Counted from the first letter of the stretch, positions 1 through 10,071 are shown. The stretch: 64,000 nucleotides of DNA from Pleionea sp. CnH1-48 (GCF_024124665.1 NZ_JAMXSB010000009.1:124001-188000); one strand, 5' to 3'. A program made the numbers and translations. The notes: a model not told the origin generated them from the letters alone.

Positions 1-2568
1 GCCAAGCAATTGCTGAGACAGTGGCGGCGTCGCTGTATGGCGCACATAGCCTTTAGAGATGTGTTGGGGTTGAGTGAAATCGAGCAAGATTTTGCTGATA
101 TTTCTTATTGTGCAGAGCTTTTGGTTCGTCAGGCCTATGACTGGTTGATGCCGGGTTTTTGTAAGCAGTGGGGAGAGCCTTTCAATAGACAGGGAGAGCG
201 ACAAAACCTATTGATTCTGGCCATGGGCAAATTTGGTGGGCGAGAGCTTAATTTTTCTTCGGATATTGATTTAATTTTCTTCTATCAGACCGATGGAGAA
301 ACACAAAACAGCCAGCGCAAACTAGCGCATCAAACATTTTTTATTCGCCTGGGCCAACAGCTTATTGCTTTGTTGGCAGAGGTGACCCGCGATGGGTTTG
401 TGTATCGTGTTGATATGAGACTGCGCCCTTATGGTGACGGTGGTCCTCTGGCGATGAGTTTTGATGCGGCAGAAGATTATTATCAGGAACAAGGTCGAGA
501 GTGGGAGCGTTTTGCTTTAATTAAAGCGCGACTGTTAACTGGACGAGCTGAAGAACAGCGTCAGTTTTATGAAATGATTCGCCCTTTTGTTTTTCGTCGT
601 TATATCGATTTTGGCGTACTTGAGTCGATACGAGAAATGAAAACCATGATTGAGCAGGAAGTTCGCCGTAAGGGGCTTAAAAATAATATCAAGCTAGGTG
701 CGGGAGGGATCCGTGAGGCCGAGTTTATCGCGCAAGCACTGCAATTGGTTCGTGGTGGACGACTTCCCGAATTACAAGAACGACATTTTTTGAGTGTACT
801 GCCTTTGCTAGAACAGGAGCAGTTGTTGCCTAAAGGCAGTGGTGCTGAGTTATCTCAGGCTTACTTGTTTTTACGCCGAACAGAGCACTTAATTCAGGCC
901 ATGTATGATCAGCAAACACAAACATTGCCAGATAAAGAAATGGATCAACTGCGTTTGGCGACTGCCTTAGCTTTCGAAACCTATGAAGCTTTTTTAATTC
1001 ATCTGGATTATCAACAACAAACGGTTCGTCGCCATTTTTCTGCCGTGTTTGAAGCATCGGTATCCAACGAGCCGGATGTAGAGTCTTTGCCAGACATAAT
1101 GGATGATGATTTCATCCAGCAGCTGTTCGGTTCTGTTAACGAAGACGAACAGCGTTTACTGACTCAAGAGATAGAAGCCTTTACAGCAATGTCGCTTTCG
1201 GATCAGGCTCGCAAGCGTTTACTGCGCTTTTTACCTCAGTTATTAACCTTTGTTGGGCAACAAGAAAATCCGCGCCAAGTGTTGCAGCGCCTGTTCCGAT
1301 TATTAAAGTCTATTGTACGGCGTTCATCCTATTTGGTTTTGTTAGCAGAGAATCCTCCTGTATTAGAGCATCTGGTTCGATTGTGCAGCCAGAGCTTCTG
1401 GATCAGCGAACGTCTGGCTGAGTTTCCTATGTTGTTGGATGAACTGTTGTACCCTAACTCTTTGTATCATCCATTATCCAAACAAGAACTGGTCGAAGAG
1501 TTGAATCGACAATTGCTTCGCGTTGAGCCTGATGACGAAGAACAACAGCAAGAACAGCTGCGTATTTTTAAGCAAACCAACGAGCTGAGAGTGGCAGCCG
1601 CTTTTTTGAACGACACCATTGATATCAAAATGTTAAGTCGATTGTTGAGTGGCATTGCCGAAGCCGTCGTATTGGCTACTATGCGTTTAGCCTGGCATCA
1701 ATTGTGTCACCGGTACGGTGTGCCGCAGATAGATGGCGCCAGCCCGGATTGTTTACGTGGATTTGCTGTTGTCGGCTATGGCAAGTTGGGGGGGGAAGAG
1801 CTAGGGTTTGGTTCTGATCTTGATATTGTTTTTTTATACGATGCAGAACCCGAGAGTGAGACCCTGGGCAAAAAGCCCATTACGCACAGTTTGTTCTTTA
1901 CTCGTTTAGCACAACGTATCATTCACATGTTGAGTGTGCGAACTATGTCGGGTGTTCTGTACGAAGTGGATACTCGATTACGCCCGTCAGGAAATTCTGG
2001 ATTGTTAGTGAGCCATATTGAGGCATTTCATGATTATCAAGAAGAATCTGCCTGGACCTGGGAACATCAGGCTTTGTTGAGAGCTCGTGTTGTGGGAGAT
2101 GACAGCACATTGAATGAGCGCTTTAATGAGATTCGGCGTCTGGTGGTTCAACGCAATCGTGATGAACAACAATTGCGTGATCAGGTGATTGATATGCGCA
2201 TTAAGATGCGCCAAAATCTGGATAAGTCCACTGAAGATTCATTTGATATTAAACAAGGCTCTGGTGGAATGGTGGATATTGAGTTTATTGCTCAGTATCT
2301 AATACTAAAACACGGGCATTGTATTCAAGATGAAGAGATACCTTCACGGACCACGCAACTGTTTCGACTATTGGAGCATCTTGAGACAGTGGCGGAAGAT
2401 GATGTTGAGTTATTAAATGAGAGCTATCGCTGGTATCGCAGACAAGTGAATCTCAACTTGTTAACCGGGGCTCAAGTCTGGGGAGAGAAAGATCATCCTG
2501 TAGCGAAACAACTCAAGCAGCATCAGCAGAGGGTAAAAGAACAATGGAGCCAATGGCTGGAAACTTGA
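1..2568 (+). CDS. glnE: Bifunctional glutamine synthetase adenylyltransferase/adenylyl-removing enzyme (5' end outside window)
   Basis: GlnE attaches AMP to glutamine synthetase and removes it again, under PII control, so it tunes ammonia assimilation in the cytoplasm. The reading frame is open from the first base, so the gene starts upstream. About 855 residues are present against roughly 945 in the E. coli protein, so about 90 N-terminal residues are missing. Both nucleotidyltransferase domains are visible. The N-terminal (removase) one has GKFGGRELNFSSDIDLIF and the C-terminal (transferase) one has GKLGGEELGFGSDLDIVF; both keep the GG...DxD metal-binding pattern. The gene is followed by a small zinc-finger gene, a common gammaproteobacterial neighbour. 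A second nitrogen-control locus, glnK-amtB, lies at 28.5 kb. Confidence 0.97.
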   Translation, partial: AKQLLRQWRRRCMAHIAFRDVLGLSEIEQDFADISYCAELLVRQAYDWLMPGFCKQWGEPFNRQGERQNLLILAMGKFGGRELNFSSDIDLIFFYQTDGETQNSQRKLAHQTFFIRLGQQLIALLAEVTRDGFVYRVDMRLRPYGDGGPLAMSFDAAEDYYQEQGREWERFALIKARLLTGRAEEQRQFYEMIRPFVFRRYIDFGVLESIREMKTMIEQEVRRKGLKNNIKLGAGGIREAEFIAQALQLVRGGRLPELQERHFLSVLPLLEQEQLLPKGSGAELSQAYLFLRRTEHLIQAMYDQQTQTLPDKEMDQLRLATALAFETYEAFLIHLDYQQQTVRRHFSAVFEASVSNEPDVESLPDIMDDDFIQQLFGSVNEDEQRLLTQEIEAFTAMSLSDQARKRLLRFLPQLLTFVGQQENPRQVLQRLFRLLKSIVRRSSYLVLLAENPPVLEHLVRLCSQSFWISERLAEFPMLLDELLYPNSLYHPLSKQELVEELNRQLLRVEPDDEEQQQEQLRIFKQTNELRVAAAFLNDTIDIKMLSRLLSGIAEAVVLATMRLAWHQLCHRYGVPQIDGASPDCLRGFAVVGYGKLGGEELGFGSDLDIVFLYDAEPESETLGKKPITHSLFFTRLAQRIIHMLSVRTMSGVLYEVDTRLRPSGNSGLLVSHIEAFHDYQEESAWTWEHQALLRARVVGDDSTLNERFNEIRRLVVQRNRDEQQLRDQVIDMRIKMRQNLDKSTEDSFDIKQGSGGMVDIEFIAQYLILKHGHCIQDEEIPSRTTQLFRLLEHLETVAEDDVELLNESYRWYRRQVNLNLLTGAQVWGEKDHPVAKQLKQHQQRVKEQWSQWLET

Positions 2569-2636
2569 GTATATCCAGGTGATTAAGGCTATAATTAGCA
2601 AGAGAAGACGGTAACTTAAGCAATGGGAGCAAGTTA

Positions 2637-2831
2637 ATGACAGTAGAAGCAGAAAATGCCGTTGATCGAAGCGATAATGTATGTTGGGTTGAGCCTGAGC
2701 AACTACCTTTGAGCTGTCCTACCGAAGCGACGGAACTGTGGAACATGCACCCAAAAGTTTTTTTAGATATTAAAAGCCAAGGGCAGGTTAGTTGCCCCTA
2801 TTGTGGCACTCTATATCGGTTAAAATCATAA
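2637..2831 (+). CDS. CHCC-type zinc-finger domain protein
   Basis: A 64-residue protein with the Cys-His-Cys-Cys arrangement of the zf-CHCC family: a Cys after LPLS, a His in WNMHPKVFLDI, and the CPYCG pair near the C-terminus. This family resembles the zinc-binding part of a mitochondrial complex I accessory subunit. Its function in bacteria is not established. It starts 69 bp after glnE on the same strand and may share its transcript. Small zinc-finger genes of this type are often found beside glnE or ilvE in gammaproteobacteria. Confidence 0.85.
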   Translation: MTVEAENAVDRSDNVCWVEPEQLPLSCPTEATELWNMHPKVFLDIKSQGQVSCPYCGTLYRLKS

Positions 2832-3138
2832 AATAAACCAAAAGAATAGGATTTTTCGAGTTTTTCGAGCTTATATTAACAAACAGAAACATTTTCATAA
2901 CATCAAGAAACCCCGTCTTTATAAATTTGGCGTATAACTGTCTACTACGCTATGGCTATTTTGAAATATACATCTGGTTTAGTGTCGCAGAGAAGTGCTC
3001 ATGGGGTTGAGCTGGCTGGCATTGTTCTGGTTGATATGTGGTTGTAAATAAAAGTTAAACGAAATGATTTTAGCCAGGGTTATTTTTTTGGATTTCTATG
3101 TTTCTGAGTTGGAACACAAATAAAGTATTGGGGTTGAT
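2832..3138. other. Gene-free stretch before the RND efflux operon
   Basis: 307 bp with no convincing gene. It is AT-rich and must hold the promoter of the efflux operon, but I see no clear -35/-10 pair or operator palindrome. A 16-codon open frame at 3001-3051 encodes a hydrophobic peptide (MGLSWLALFWLICGCK). It has a weak AGAAG ribosome site; I treat it as a finding, not a gene. Confidence 0.6.
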
Positions 3139-4377
3139 ATGAAAACAAGTCATTCTATTTTCGCTGGTATTGCCGTGATTGCAGTAACGGCTGTTGGCGT
3201 AATGTTCATGATGAAAAGCAAGCCGGAAGCGCCAAAAAAGCCAACTGTAGACAGAACTCCACTGGTTGAGGTGATGGAGTTGGCCCCTGATACGGTGCAG
3301 TTTAACGTCGAAAGTCAGGGGGTGGTAATGCCCCGGACCGAAACCACACTGGTATCAGAAGTATCTGGGGTGGTACAAAATGTATCGCCCAAATTTGTGG
3401 TTGGTGGATACTTTAAAAAAGGCGAAGTATTACTTGAAATTGATCCTACCGATTATCAAGTTGCGCTTAAGCAAGCAAAAGCCCGTTTAGCTGGCCAACA
3501 AGCACAATACGCACAAGAAAAAGCCCGCGCAGAACAAGCGTTAAAAGAGTGGGACCTTTCTGGAAGAAAACGTTCTCAAGCGCCCGCTCTTGCATTGAGA
3601 AAGCCTTATCTGGCTGAAGCCGAAGCCAATGTGCTATCCGCTGAAGCCGATTTACAAAATGCCCAACGCAAGCTAGAAAGAACCACCATCCGCGCCCCTT
3701 ATGACGGCATGCTAAAAAACAAACTTTCTGATATTGGTCAGTTTGTAGGTACCGGTACTCAGCTGGGCGTTATTTTTGCGATTGATTACGCTGAGGTGCG
3801 TTTGCCATTAACGGATCAAGAGCTTGCTTACATCAATGTGCCGGATATGAAAATGCTCAACGAAGAGGGGCATTCTATTCCTGTGACGCTACAAGCCAAC
3901 TATGCTGGCGAAGACATGACCTGGAATGCCGATATCGTACGTATGGAAGGTGTCATCGATTCGAATAGTCGCGTGCATTATGCCGTAGCTCAAATCAACG
4001 ACCCCTATCGTTTATTTTCTACGCAAGGCAATACAGCCCCACTGAAAGTTGGCACTTTTGTTACTGCAAACATTAATGGAGTGGAATTAGATAATTTATA
4101 TAAAATTCCACGCGATGCATTTCGCGATTTAGACAAAGTGTTGGTCAGTGATAAAGACAGCCGTTTGTACATTCGTGAGCTGAAAGTTGTTCGAGCAGAA
4201 GCCAACTATGTATTTGTTGACTCCGGGTTGTCTGAAGGTGACCGTGTGGTTCTTACCTCCATGGAATCTCCGGTTCAAGGTATGAAAGTGCGCAGCGAAG
4301 GTGATGTTTCTGAAGTAGAAACTGAAGAAGCCGTTGCTAAAGCCGCACCAAGTACACCTGTACAGCTTAATAAGTAA
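3139..4377 (+). CDS. RND efflux transporter periplasmic adaptor (membrane fusion protein)
   Basis: A 412-residue HlyD/AcrA-type adaptor that would bridge the inner-membrane RND pump and an outer-membrane channel. An N-terminal hydrophobic anchor (about residues 7-26) has no lipobox Cys, so it is probably a membrane-anchored form. The lipoyl half-motifs flank an alpha-hairpin at about residues 105-185 rich in Ala, Gln, Lys and Glu, and beta-barrel segments follow. The stop codon is a few bases before the permease gene, so the two form an operon. No outer-membrane factor gene is present, so the pump presumably uses a TolC-like channel encoded elsewhere. Substrate cannot be read from the sequence. 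Confidence 0.93.
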   Translation: MKTSHSIFAGIAVIAVTAVGVMFMMKSKPEAPKKPTVDRTPLVEVMELAPDTVQFNVESQGVVMPRTETTLVSEVSGVVQNVSPKFVVGGYFKKGEVLLEIDPTDYQVALKQAKARLAGQQAQYAQEKARAEQALKEWDLSGRKRSQAPALALRKPYLAEAEANVLSAEADLQNAQRKLERTTIRAPYDGMLKNKLSDIGQFVGTGTQLGVIFAIDYAEVRLPLTDQELAYINVPDMKMLNEEGHSIPVTLQANYAGEDMTWNADIVRMEGVIDSNSRVHYAVAQINDPYRLFSTQGNTAPLKVGTFVTANINGVELDNLYKIPRDAFRDLDKVLVSDKDSRLYIRELKVVRAEANYVFVDSGLSEGDRVVLTSMESPVQGMKVRSEGDVSEVETEEAVAKAAPSTPVQLNK

Positions 4378-4392
4378 TCCATGGGGCCAAGT

Positions 4393-7300
4393 ATGAATCC
4401 AATTAAAAAAGAGAAAGGCTTAATCGCCTGGTTTACTTATAACTCCGTTGCGGCCAACTTGTTGATGGTTTTCGTTATCCTCGCTGGATTAGTTTCCTAT
4501 ATGATGATGACCAAACGCATGATGCCTGACATTCAACCTAATATGGTTCATATTATTGTGCCTTATTTGGGTGCTGCACCAGAGGAAGTTGAGCAGGGCG
4601 TTATTATTAAGTTAGAAGAAGCGATTCAAGATGTTAAGGGAATAAAGCGCGTTCGTTCTACTGCATCAGAAGGCTCTGGTTCGGTAATGGTTGAGCTGAC
4701 CAGTGATACTGAACTAGACGCAGCATTAAATGAAATTAAAATTCAGATTGATTCGATTGCGACTTTTCCTGCAGAAACTGAGAAGCCTGTTATTTATAAA
4801 GTGGAGTTTTCTGCCGATGTAATGTGGTTAAGCATTTTCGGCGATATGGATCGTGCCAGCCGACAAACCATCGCGCGCGAAATTCGTGATGGGGTGATGA
4901 CGCTACCCCAGGTGAACAGTGCTGAGTTGATGGGTAACCGAGCTTACGAAATTGCTATCGAGCTGTCTGAAGCACAGTTAGAGTCTTATGGCTTGACCAT
5001 GTCAGAAGTGGCAACGGCCGTAAGACGATCATCGCTTGATCTTCCTGGTGGGACCATCAAAACCGATGGTGGTGACATTCGTCTTAGAACCGTTGGCCAG
5101 GCTTATACGGGTATCGATTACTCCCAGTTAGTGCTACGTACAAATCCTGATGGTACTCGTTTGTTATTAGGTGACGTAGCGAAGATTAATGATGGCTTTG
5201 TTGAGTCTGATGGTTATGCGCGATACAACGGTAAGCGATCTTCCGTGATTCGAGTTAAATCCGTCGGTGAGCAAAATGATTTAGAAATCGCTGAGGCTGT
5301 TCGCAATTATGTTGCAAAGACTAGAGAAACATTGCCCGAAGGAGTCAATGTAGAAGTATGGGGTGATGGCTCTTATTATCTACAGCAACGCTTAGATATG
5401 ATGTTTGACAACATGATGATGGGAGCTCTTCTCGTCTTTATTTTGCTAACTCTGTTTTTGCGCGTACGCGTAGCCCTTTGGGTTCTGGTGGGGATTCCTA
5501 TCTGTTTCTTTGGCGCTTTCTTGTTTATGGATAAGCTGGGTACCATTGCTACTAATATTAACTTCTTAAGTTTATTTGGTTTTATTCTGGTGCTGGGGAT
5601 AGTGGTGGATGACGCTATCATAATAGGAGAAAGTATATACTCCGAAGTGAAGGCCAGTGGGCATACTAAAGAGAATGTCATTATAGGTGCCAAACGTGTT
5701 GCTATGCCTGCCACCTTTGGGGTTCTAACAACCATTGCTGCCTTTGCTCCTATGCTGACCCTTGACTCGATTGTGGCTCCATTCTTTGAAGCTATATCGG
5801 TGGTGGTTATTCTGTGTTTGCTATTCTCTCTGGTGGAATCGAAACTTATCTTGCCTGCACATTTAGCACACATGAAGTATGAAACTTATGACGATGCCAA
5901 AGCGTCTCGTTTAGGTAAAGTACAACATGGAATACGTGAAGGCATGGAAAGGTTTGCTAAGAATGTGTACCAACCTTTACTGCGTAAGGTTGCGCAGCAT
6001 CGTTATTTAACATTGTTGTCATTTGTTTGCGCCTTTGTTCTGTGTATTGTCATGACGGTGAGTGGGCATCTAAAGTTCGAGATGTTCCCGACTATTGCCA
6101 ATGACGGAATTCAGGTTTCATTTACTCTAAATAACGGCTCTCCTATTTCTTCTCGTGATGCTATGGTGCAGCGGCTGGAGAAAACAGTACAAGCTGTTGA
6201 TGAGCGATTGAGTGCAGAACGTAACGATGGTAATCCTATCATCGACCACATGTTGTCATGGACCAATGGCGACAGTGGTGGCGGAATGTTTGTTGAATTA
6301 ACCAAAGGCGAGTTCCGTAATGTGAACACCTTTGAATTCGAAAAAGCCTGGCGCGAAGAGATTGGTGAAGTTGCTGGTGTAAAAGAGTTGCGTTTGCAGT
6401 CAGGTGCTGGTGTAGGTGGTGACTCAGCCTTAAGCTTCCGTTTAGTTGGAAGTAACTATGAAAACCTGGAGGCGGCTTCAAAAGAACTGCAAAACAAACT
6501 GGCTGAGTATGATGGCGTTTACGATATTCGTTCATCCTATAGCAGTGGCAGTCAAGAGATTAAGTTGAAGTTAAAACCTGGAGCAGAGACTCTTGGGCTG
6601 TCTTTGGCTGATTTAGGCCGACAGGTTCGTCAGGCGTTTTATGGTGAAGAAGCTCAACGAATCCAGCGTGGCAAAGATGAAATCAAGGTGATGGTACGTT
6701 ATCCAAGAGAAGAGCGTCGTTCAATCGCTAATCTTGAGAATATGCGTATTCGTACACCGGCTGGTGATTGGGTTCCTTTCTCTGCAGTGGCTGAGTTTAG
6801 TATGGGGCAAGGATTTGCTTCTATTCAACGAGAAGATCGCAAACGTGCGGTATCTGTACGTGCTGACATCGATCCTGAGAAAGTAGAAACTCGTACTGTT
6901 GTTACTGAGATTACTCAAGAATTCTTGCCTAAGATGTTGGTTAAGTATCCTGGTGTGTCTTCTGAGCTAGGCGGTGGTAATGCTGAGCAACAAAAGTTTG
7001 CTGCTGAGTTAGGGCTTGCTGCTTTGGTTGCTATTGCGATGATCTATGTGTTAATCGCAATTCCATTAAAATCATACCTACAGCCATTCATTGTAATGTC
7101 CGTTATTCCCTTTGGATTGATTGGTGCATTTATTGGACACATGTTACTGGGCCATAGTTTGAGTATGATGTCGATATTCGGTTTGGTAGCGCTGTCCGGG
7201 GTGGTGGTCAACGACAGCCTGATATTGGTGGACTTTGTTAATCGGGCCCGTAGTGCTGGTGTCAAATTGGTTGATGCTGTATTAGAGGCCGGAGTAAAAC

Positions 7301-7566
7301 GATTCCGCGCGATTATGCTGACGTCACTCACCACCTTCTTTGGTCTGTTGCCTATCTTGTTTGAACAGAGTTTACAGGCTCAGGTCATTATCCCGATGGC
7401 GATTTCATTATCCTTCGGCATTATGTTTGCGACCATGATTACGTTAGTGTTGATCCCTGCGCTCTATTTGATTTTGCAAGACATTACGGGATTGTTTAAA
7501 TCGAAGAAGAGAAAGGAAGAAGAGGCAGCTTTAGAAGCATTGAAGCCGGCTCTGAGCAACGAATAA
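4393..7566 (+). CDS. RND efflux transporter permease
   Basis: An RND pump of about 1,057 residues with the usual two-fold repeat: a membrane helix near the N-terminus, a large periplasmic loop, five helices, then the same again. Motifs include GIVVDDAIIIGESIY in TM4, with the paired Asp that carry protons, and the second-half equivalent GVVVNDSLILVDFVNRARS. I prefer the ATG at 4393 to the in-frame ATG at 4381, because a GGGG run at 4383-4386 is well placed as its ribosome site. The protein resembles RND pumps often annotated as acriflavin-resistance or HAE1-like. A strong terminator follows at 7601. Confidence 0.94.
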   Translation: MNPIKKEKGLIAWFTYNSVAANLLMVFVILAGLVSYMMMTKRMMPDIQPNMVHIIVPYLGAAPEEVEQGVIIKLEEAIQDVKGIKRVRSTASEGSGSVMVELTSDTELDAALNEIKIQIDSIATFPAETEKPVIYKVEFSADVMWLSIFGDMDRASRQTIAREIRDGVMTLPQVNSAELMGNRAYEIAIELSEAQLESYGLTMSEVATAVRRSSLDLPGGTIKTDGGDIRLRTVGQAYTGIDYSQLVLRTNPDGTRLLLGDVAKINDGFVESDGYARYNGKRSSVIRVKSVGEQNDLEIAEAVRNYVAKTRETLPEGVNVEVWGDGSYYLQQRLDMMFDNMMMGALLVFILLTLFLRVRVALWVLVGIPICFFGAFLFMDKLGTIATNINFLSLFGFILVLGIVVDDAIIIGESIYSEVKASGHTKENVIIGAKRVAMPATFGVLTTIAAFAPMLTLDSIVAPFFEAISVVVILCLLFSLVESKLILPAHLAHMKYETYDDAKASRLGKVQHGIREGMERFAKNVYQPLLRKVAQHRYLTLLSFVCAFVLCIVMTVSGHLKFEMFPTIANDGIQVSFTLNNGSPISSRDAMVQRLEKTVQAVDERLSAERNDGNPIIDHMLSWTNGDSGGGMFVELTKGEFRNVNTFEFEKAWREEIGEVAGVKELRLQSGAGVGGDSALSFRLVGSNYENLEAASKELQNKLAEYDGVYDIRSSYSSGSQEIKLKLKPGAETLGLSLADLGRQVRQAFYGEEAQRIQRGKDEIKVMVRYPREERRSIANLENMRIRTPAGDWVPFSAVAEFSMGQGFASIQREDRKRAVSVRADIDPEKVETRTVVTEITQEFLPKMLVKYPGVSSELGGGNAEQQKFAAELGLAALVAIAMIYVLIAIPLKSYLQPFIVMSVIPFGLIGAFIGHMLLGHSLSMMSIFGLVALSGVVVNDSLILVDFVNRARSAGVKLVDAVLEAGVKRFRAIMLTSLTTFFGLLPILFEQSLQAQVIIPMAISLSFGIMFATMITLVLIPALYLILQDITGLFKSKKRKEEEAALEALKPALSNE

Positions 7567-7600
7567 TTCATTATTCAGAGCATAAAGCTTCACTCTAAAA

Positions 7601-7630
7601 AGCCAGTCAATATTATTGACTGGCTTTTTT
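7601..7630. terminator. Bidirectional rho-independent terminator
   Basis: Perfect 11-bp stem AGCCAGTCAAT / ATTGACTGGCT with a 3-base loop. It is followed by a T run on the + strand and preceded by an A run, which gives a T run on the - strand. It lies between the convergent RND permease and methyltransferase genes and can end both transcripts. Confidence 0.92.
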
Positions 7631-7671
7631 TATTAGAAAACGAAAAGGGATTTAGTGTATTCAGTTAGGTA

Positions 7672-8310
7672 TTAGCGTTTTCGCATTAACACAACATCGG
7701 ACGCGATAAACTCAAGAGACATGGAGTATCGTTCGGCCAGCCACTCAAAGGTTTCATCACTAAAAAAGCTGATATGCGTAGGGTCATTTTTGTAGTGCCA
7801 TTTTGCGAAGGCTTCTTTATCAATAACGCGTTTGGTCATAAGGCCTAACCAGCCGCCAGGTTCCAGAATGTCATAGAGTTGCTTAAAAATCTGACCTGGT
7901 TTTGATAGATGTTCAACGACTTCCGTTGAGGTGATGAACTGATAGGTCTTATTGAGCATTTCTTTATCTGGAAAGTAGTAGATGTCGTAGAGACTACAGT
8001 GGAATCCTTCTTCTTCCAGCATGACCGATAGCGTCGGGCCTGGACCACAGCCAAAGTCGAGGCCCCGAGCTGCGGGTGCCAGTTTACTGATTAGGGGCTG
8101 AGTAAGGCGCGATAAGAACTTCCTATAGCCTTGATCTTCTGGTGTATTTTGATGTTTATCATACTCGTTTTTTTCGTCATGGTGACTCAGATGAAATTGA
8201 GAGGGGACGAAAACAAGGCGACAGGTACCGCATTGATAATACTCTCGCCGCTTATCCTGCCAGAAAAAAGCACTATGATCTGCGAGGCATAAAGGACAGT
8301 TTAAACTCAT
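7672..8310 (-). CDS. Class I SAM-dependent methyltransferase with N-terminal zinc-ribbon-like motif
   Basis: 212 residues. The N-terminus carries CPLC and CGTC pairs, which look like a small zinc-binding knuckle. The SAM-binding motif I is GLDFGCGPGPT near residue 85. Later elements include EVVEHLSKP (motif after the fourth strand) and GGWLGLMTKRV. This architecture is usual for a group of methyltransferases in marine gammaproteobacteria whose substrate is not known. It is divergent from the HDOD protein with 78 bp between the starts, so the two may share a regulatory region. Confidence 0.88.
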   Translation of the reverse strand: MSLNCPLCLADHSAFFWQDKRREYYQCGTCRLVFVPSQFHLSHHDEKNEYDKHQNTPEDQGYRKFLSRLTQPLISKLAPAARGLDFGCGPGPTLSVMLEEEGFHCSLYDIYYFPDKEMLNKTYQFITSTEVVEHLSKPGQIFKQLYDILEPGGWLGLMTKRVIDKEAFAKWHYKNDPTHISFFSDETFEWLAERYSMSLEFIASDVVLMRKR

Positions 8311-8388
8311 ATTCGTATTTAGTTAGGAAAACAGAGACGTCTTTGACTATTATTTTACTCATATTCGTCATAATAACACGTCATTTTT

Positions 8389-10071
8389 ATGCCAGAAGCT
8401 GATAGCCAGTCCTTTGCTCAATATCTCGAAATACTAAAAAAACGAGAGCTGCCCATTATTGATGATGTGCAGGGAGTGAAAGCGCGACTAAAAAGCGATG
8501 ATTGTGCCGCAGGAGATATTGCTAAGGTCATCGGTAATGATCCTGTCTTATGTTTGTATGCTCATCATGAGGCCGCAGAGAAAAGTAAGGGGCGCACAGG
8601 AGAAGTCGCTGGTATCGATCATGCTCTAAGCGTATTGGGGCTGCAAGGCTGTGAACCTATTTTTAAATCTCTTACTCGATTAGAAGAAGGAACATCAAGA
8701 GAATATCATCAGCTACTCGCAGAGAGTATGATGGCTTCGATCATTGCTGAGGTGATAACTCGAGAACGAGGGGGGAATGTTCATGAGTTAGCATGGGCGA
8801 GTTTGTTTGCTCGTGTTGCAGAGTGGGTATTGTATTGGCAGCAACATCGGCGTTGTTGGCAGGTTCGGCGAATGTTTTATCGCAAACCTTTTCAGCAAGA
8901 TAAAGTAACTCAGTCTCTGTTTAATTTTTCCTACCCCGAGTTTCAAAGTGCTATTTGTGAGCAACTTTTGTTGCCTGCTATGAATCAGCGCCTGGCTGAT
9001 TTTTCGTTAGTGCCAGTTATCCGCGAGATGATGCAGGTGATTCATTTATATCGCGAACAGGACTTGCGTCTGGAGGAATGCAGTCGCGAGTTGAGAATGC
9101 ATTTATCCGCACCAGAGATGACCTTGCTGCTTGCTAACAAAGTGGCTCAGGCAATGTGTTCGCCATGGTTGCGTAACAGTTGGTCGAACTGGTTTGACTT
9201 ATTGGCCATTCACAGCCACATCAAAGATCATCAACTCAAAAAGCTTTTATGGGATTGTTGTCGTAAAGCTGAACGAATGAATGTGCATGTTGGTGAGCAA
9301 GGTATGGTGTCGGCGCTGTTCTGTGAGCTTTCGCCATCTCCCTATCATTTGTACATGCCCAGCAAAGATGCTGCAAAGAAGAAGGCTCAAGCTAAGTTAG
9401 AACAAAAGCAACGAGCTGCCGAGAAGCCATCGCAACCAGCATCTAAGAAGAAGCCCACTGGTTCGGTATCGGTAGTGGCGCCCAAGCCGAAGAAGCCAAA
9501 AACTCAATCAGCATCCAGTAGTAAAGAAGAAGTCATACATCTCTATGAGCCTAAGCAACAGGCTCAGGTGCGCAAGTTTACTAATAAAATGCTCGATGCT
9601 CCGGGTAGCTTTGAGCATATTAAGAAATTGGTCGATGAAGCTTTATCGGTTTGTCTTAACGAAATGCAGTTTGATCGTGCTGTTTTTTGTGGGTTGTCGA
9701 AAGATAAAGAAAGCATCAAGTCATTGATGTCAAAACAAAGCTCTGCACAAGAAAAAATACCTGGGTTTCAGGTGGTTTTAAATCAGTCACCGTTGTTTAA
9801 TAAGTTTATGCAAAAGCAAACCTTTTTGCAGTTTGATAAGCAAAAGCATGCTAAGTACTGGAGCCAGCTTCCTAAGTTTATTCAGGAAGATGAACGATTA
9901 AAGCAGTTTGTTTTTACCTCTATCAGTTACAATGGTCGAGTGCGTTCTTTTTTGATGGCTGATCGTGTGAATTCTCAACATGCTTTTGAACCTATATTAC
10001 TGGCCGATTATAAAAAGTTTGCTGGTGCTTTGGCATCGGCATTGAGACACCTTAGCGGTCATGGTCGCTAG
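8389..10071 (+). CDS. HDOD domain protein with a C-terminal GAF-like region
   Basis: 560 residues. The N-terminal half (about 15-300) has the helical HDOD pattern: LPIIDDVQGV, then DIAKVIGNDPVL, HALSVLGLQG and LAWASLFARVAEW. HDOD proteins are signalling relatives of HD phosphohydrolases without the catalytic HD pair. A linker rich in Lys, Ala and Pro spans about residues 325-385. The C-terminal part (about 395-555) resembles GAF folds found after HDOD domains in gammaproteobacteria. No catalytic site is seen. It likely works as a signal-sensing scaffold, but the partner is unknown. Confidence 0.82.
   Translation: MPEADSQSFAQYLEILKKRELPIIDDVQGVKARLKSDDCAAGDIAKVIGNDPVLCLYAHHEAAEKSKGRTGEVAGIDHALSVLGLQGCEPIFKSLTRLEEGTSREYHQLLAESMMASIIAEVITRERGGNVHELAWASLFARVAEWVLYWQQHRRCWQVRRMFYRKPFQQDKVTQSLFNFSYPEFQSAICEQLLLPAMNQRLADFSLVPVIREMMQVIHLYREQDLRLEECSRELRMHLSAPEMTLLLANKVAQAMCSPWLRNSWSNWFDLLAIHSHIKDHQLKKLLWDCCRKAERMNVHVGEQGMVSALFCELSPSPYHLYMPSKDAAKKKAQAKLEQKQRAAEKPSQPASKKKPTGSVSVVAPKPKKPKTQSASSSKEEVIHLYEPKQQAQVRKFTNKMLDAPGSFEHIKKLVDEALSVCLNEMQFDRAVFCGLSKDKESIKSLMSKQSSAQEKIPGFQVVLNQSPLFNKFMQKQTFLQFDKQKHAKYWSQLPKFIQEDERLKQFVFTSISYNGRVRSFLMADRVNSQHAFEPILLADYKKFAGALASALRHLSGHGR

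Noticed and set aside
5376-5873. 165-codon - frame inside the RND permease
   Set aside because: It is opposite transmembrane-coding sequence and has no homology I recognise. The + gene is certain.
8142-8402. 86-codon + frame opposite the methyltransferase start
   Set aside because: It overlaps the divergent start region and the HDOD start, and is low in coding quality.
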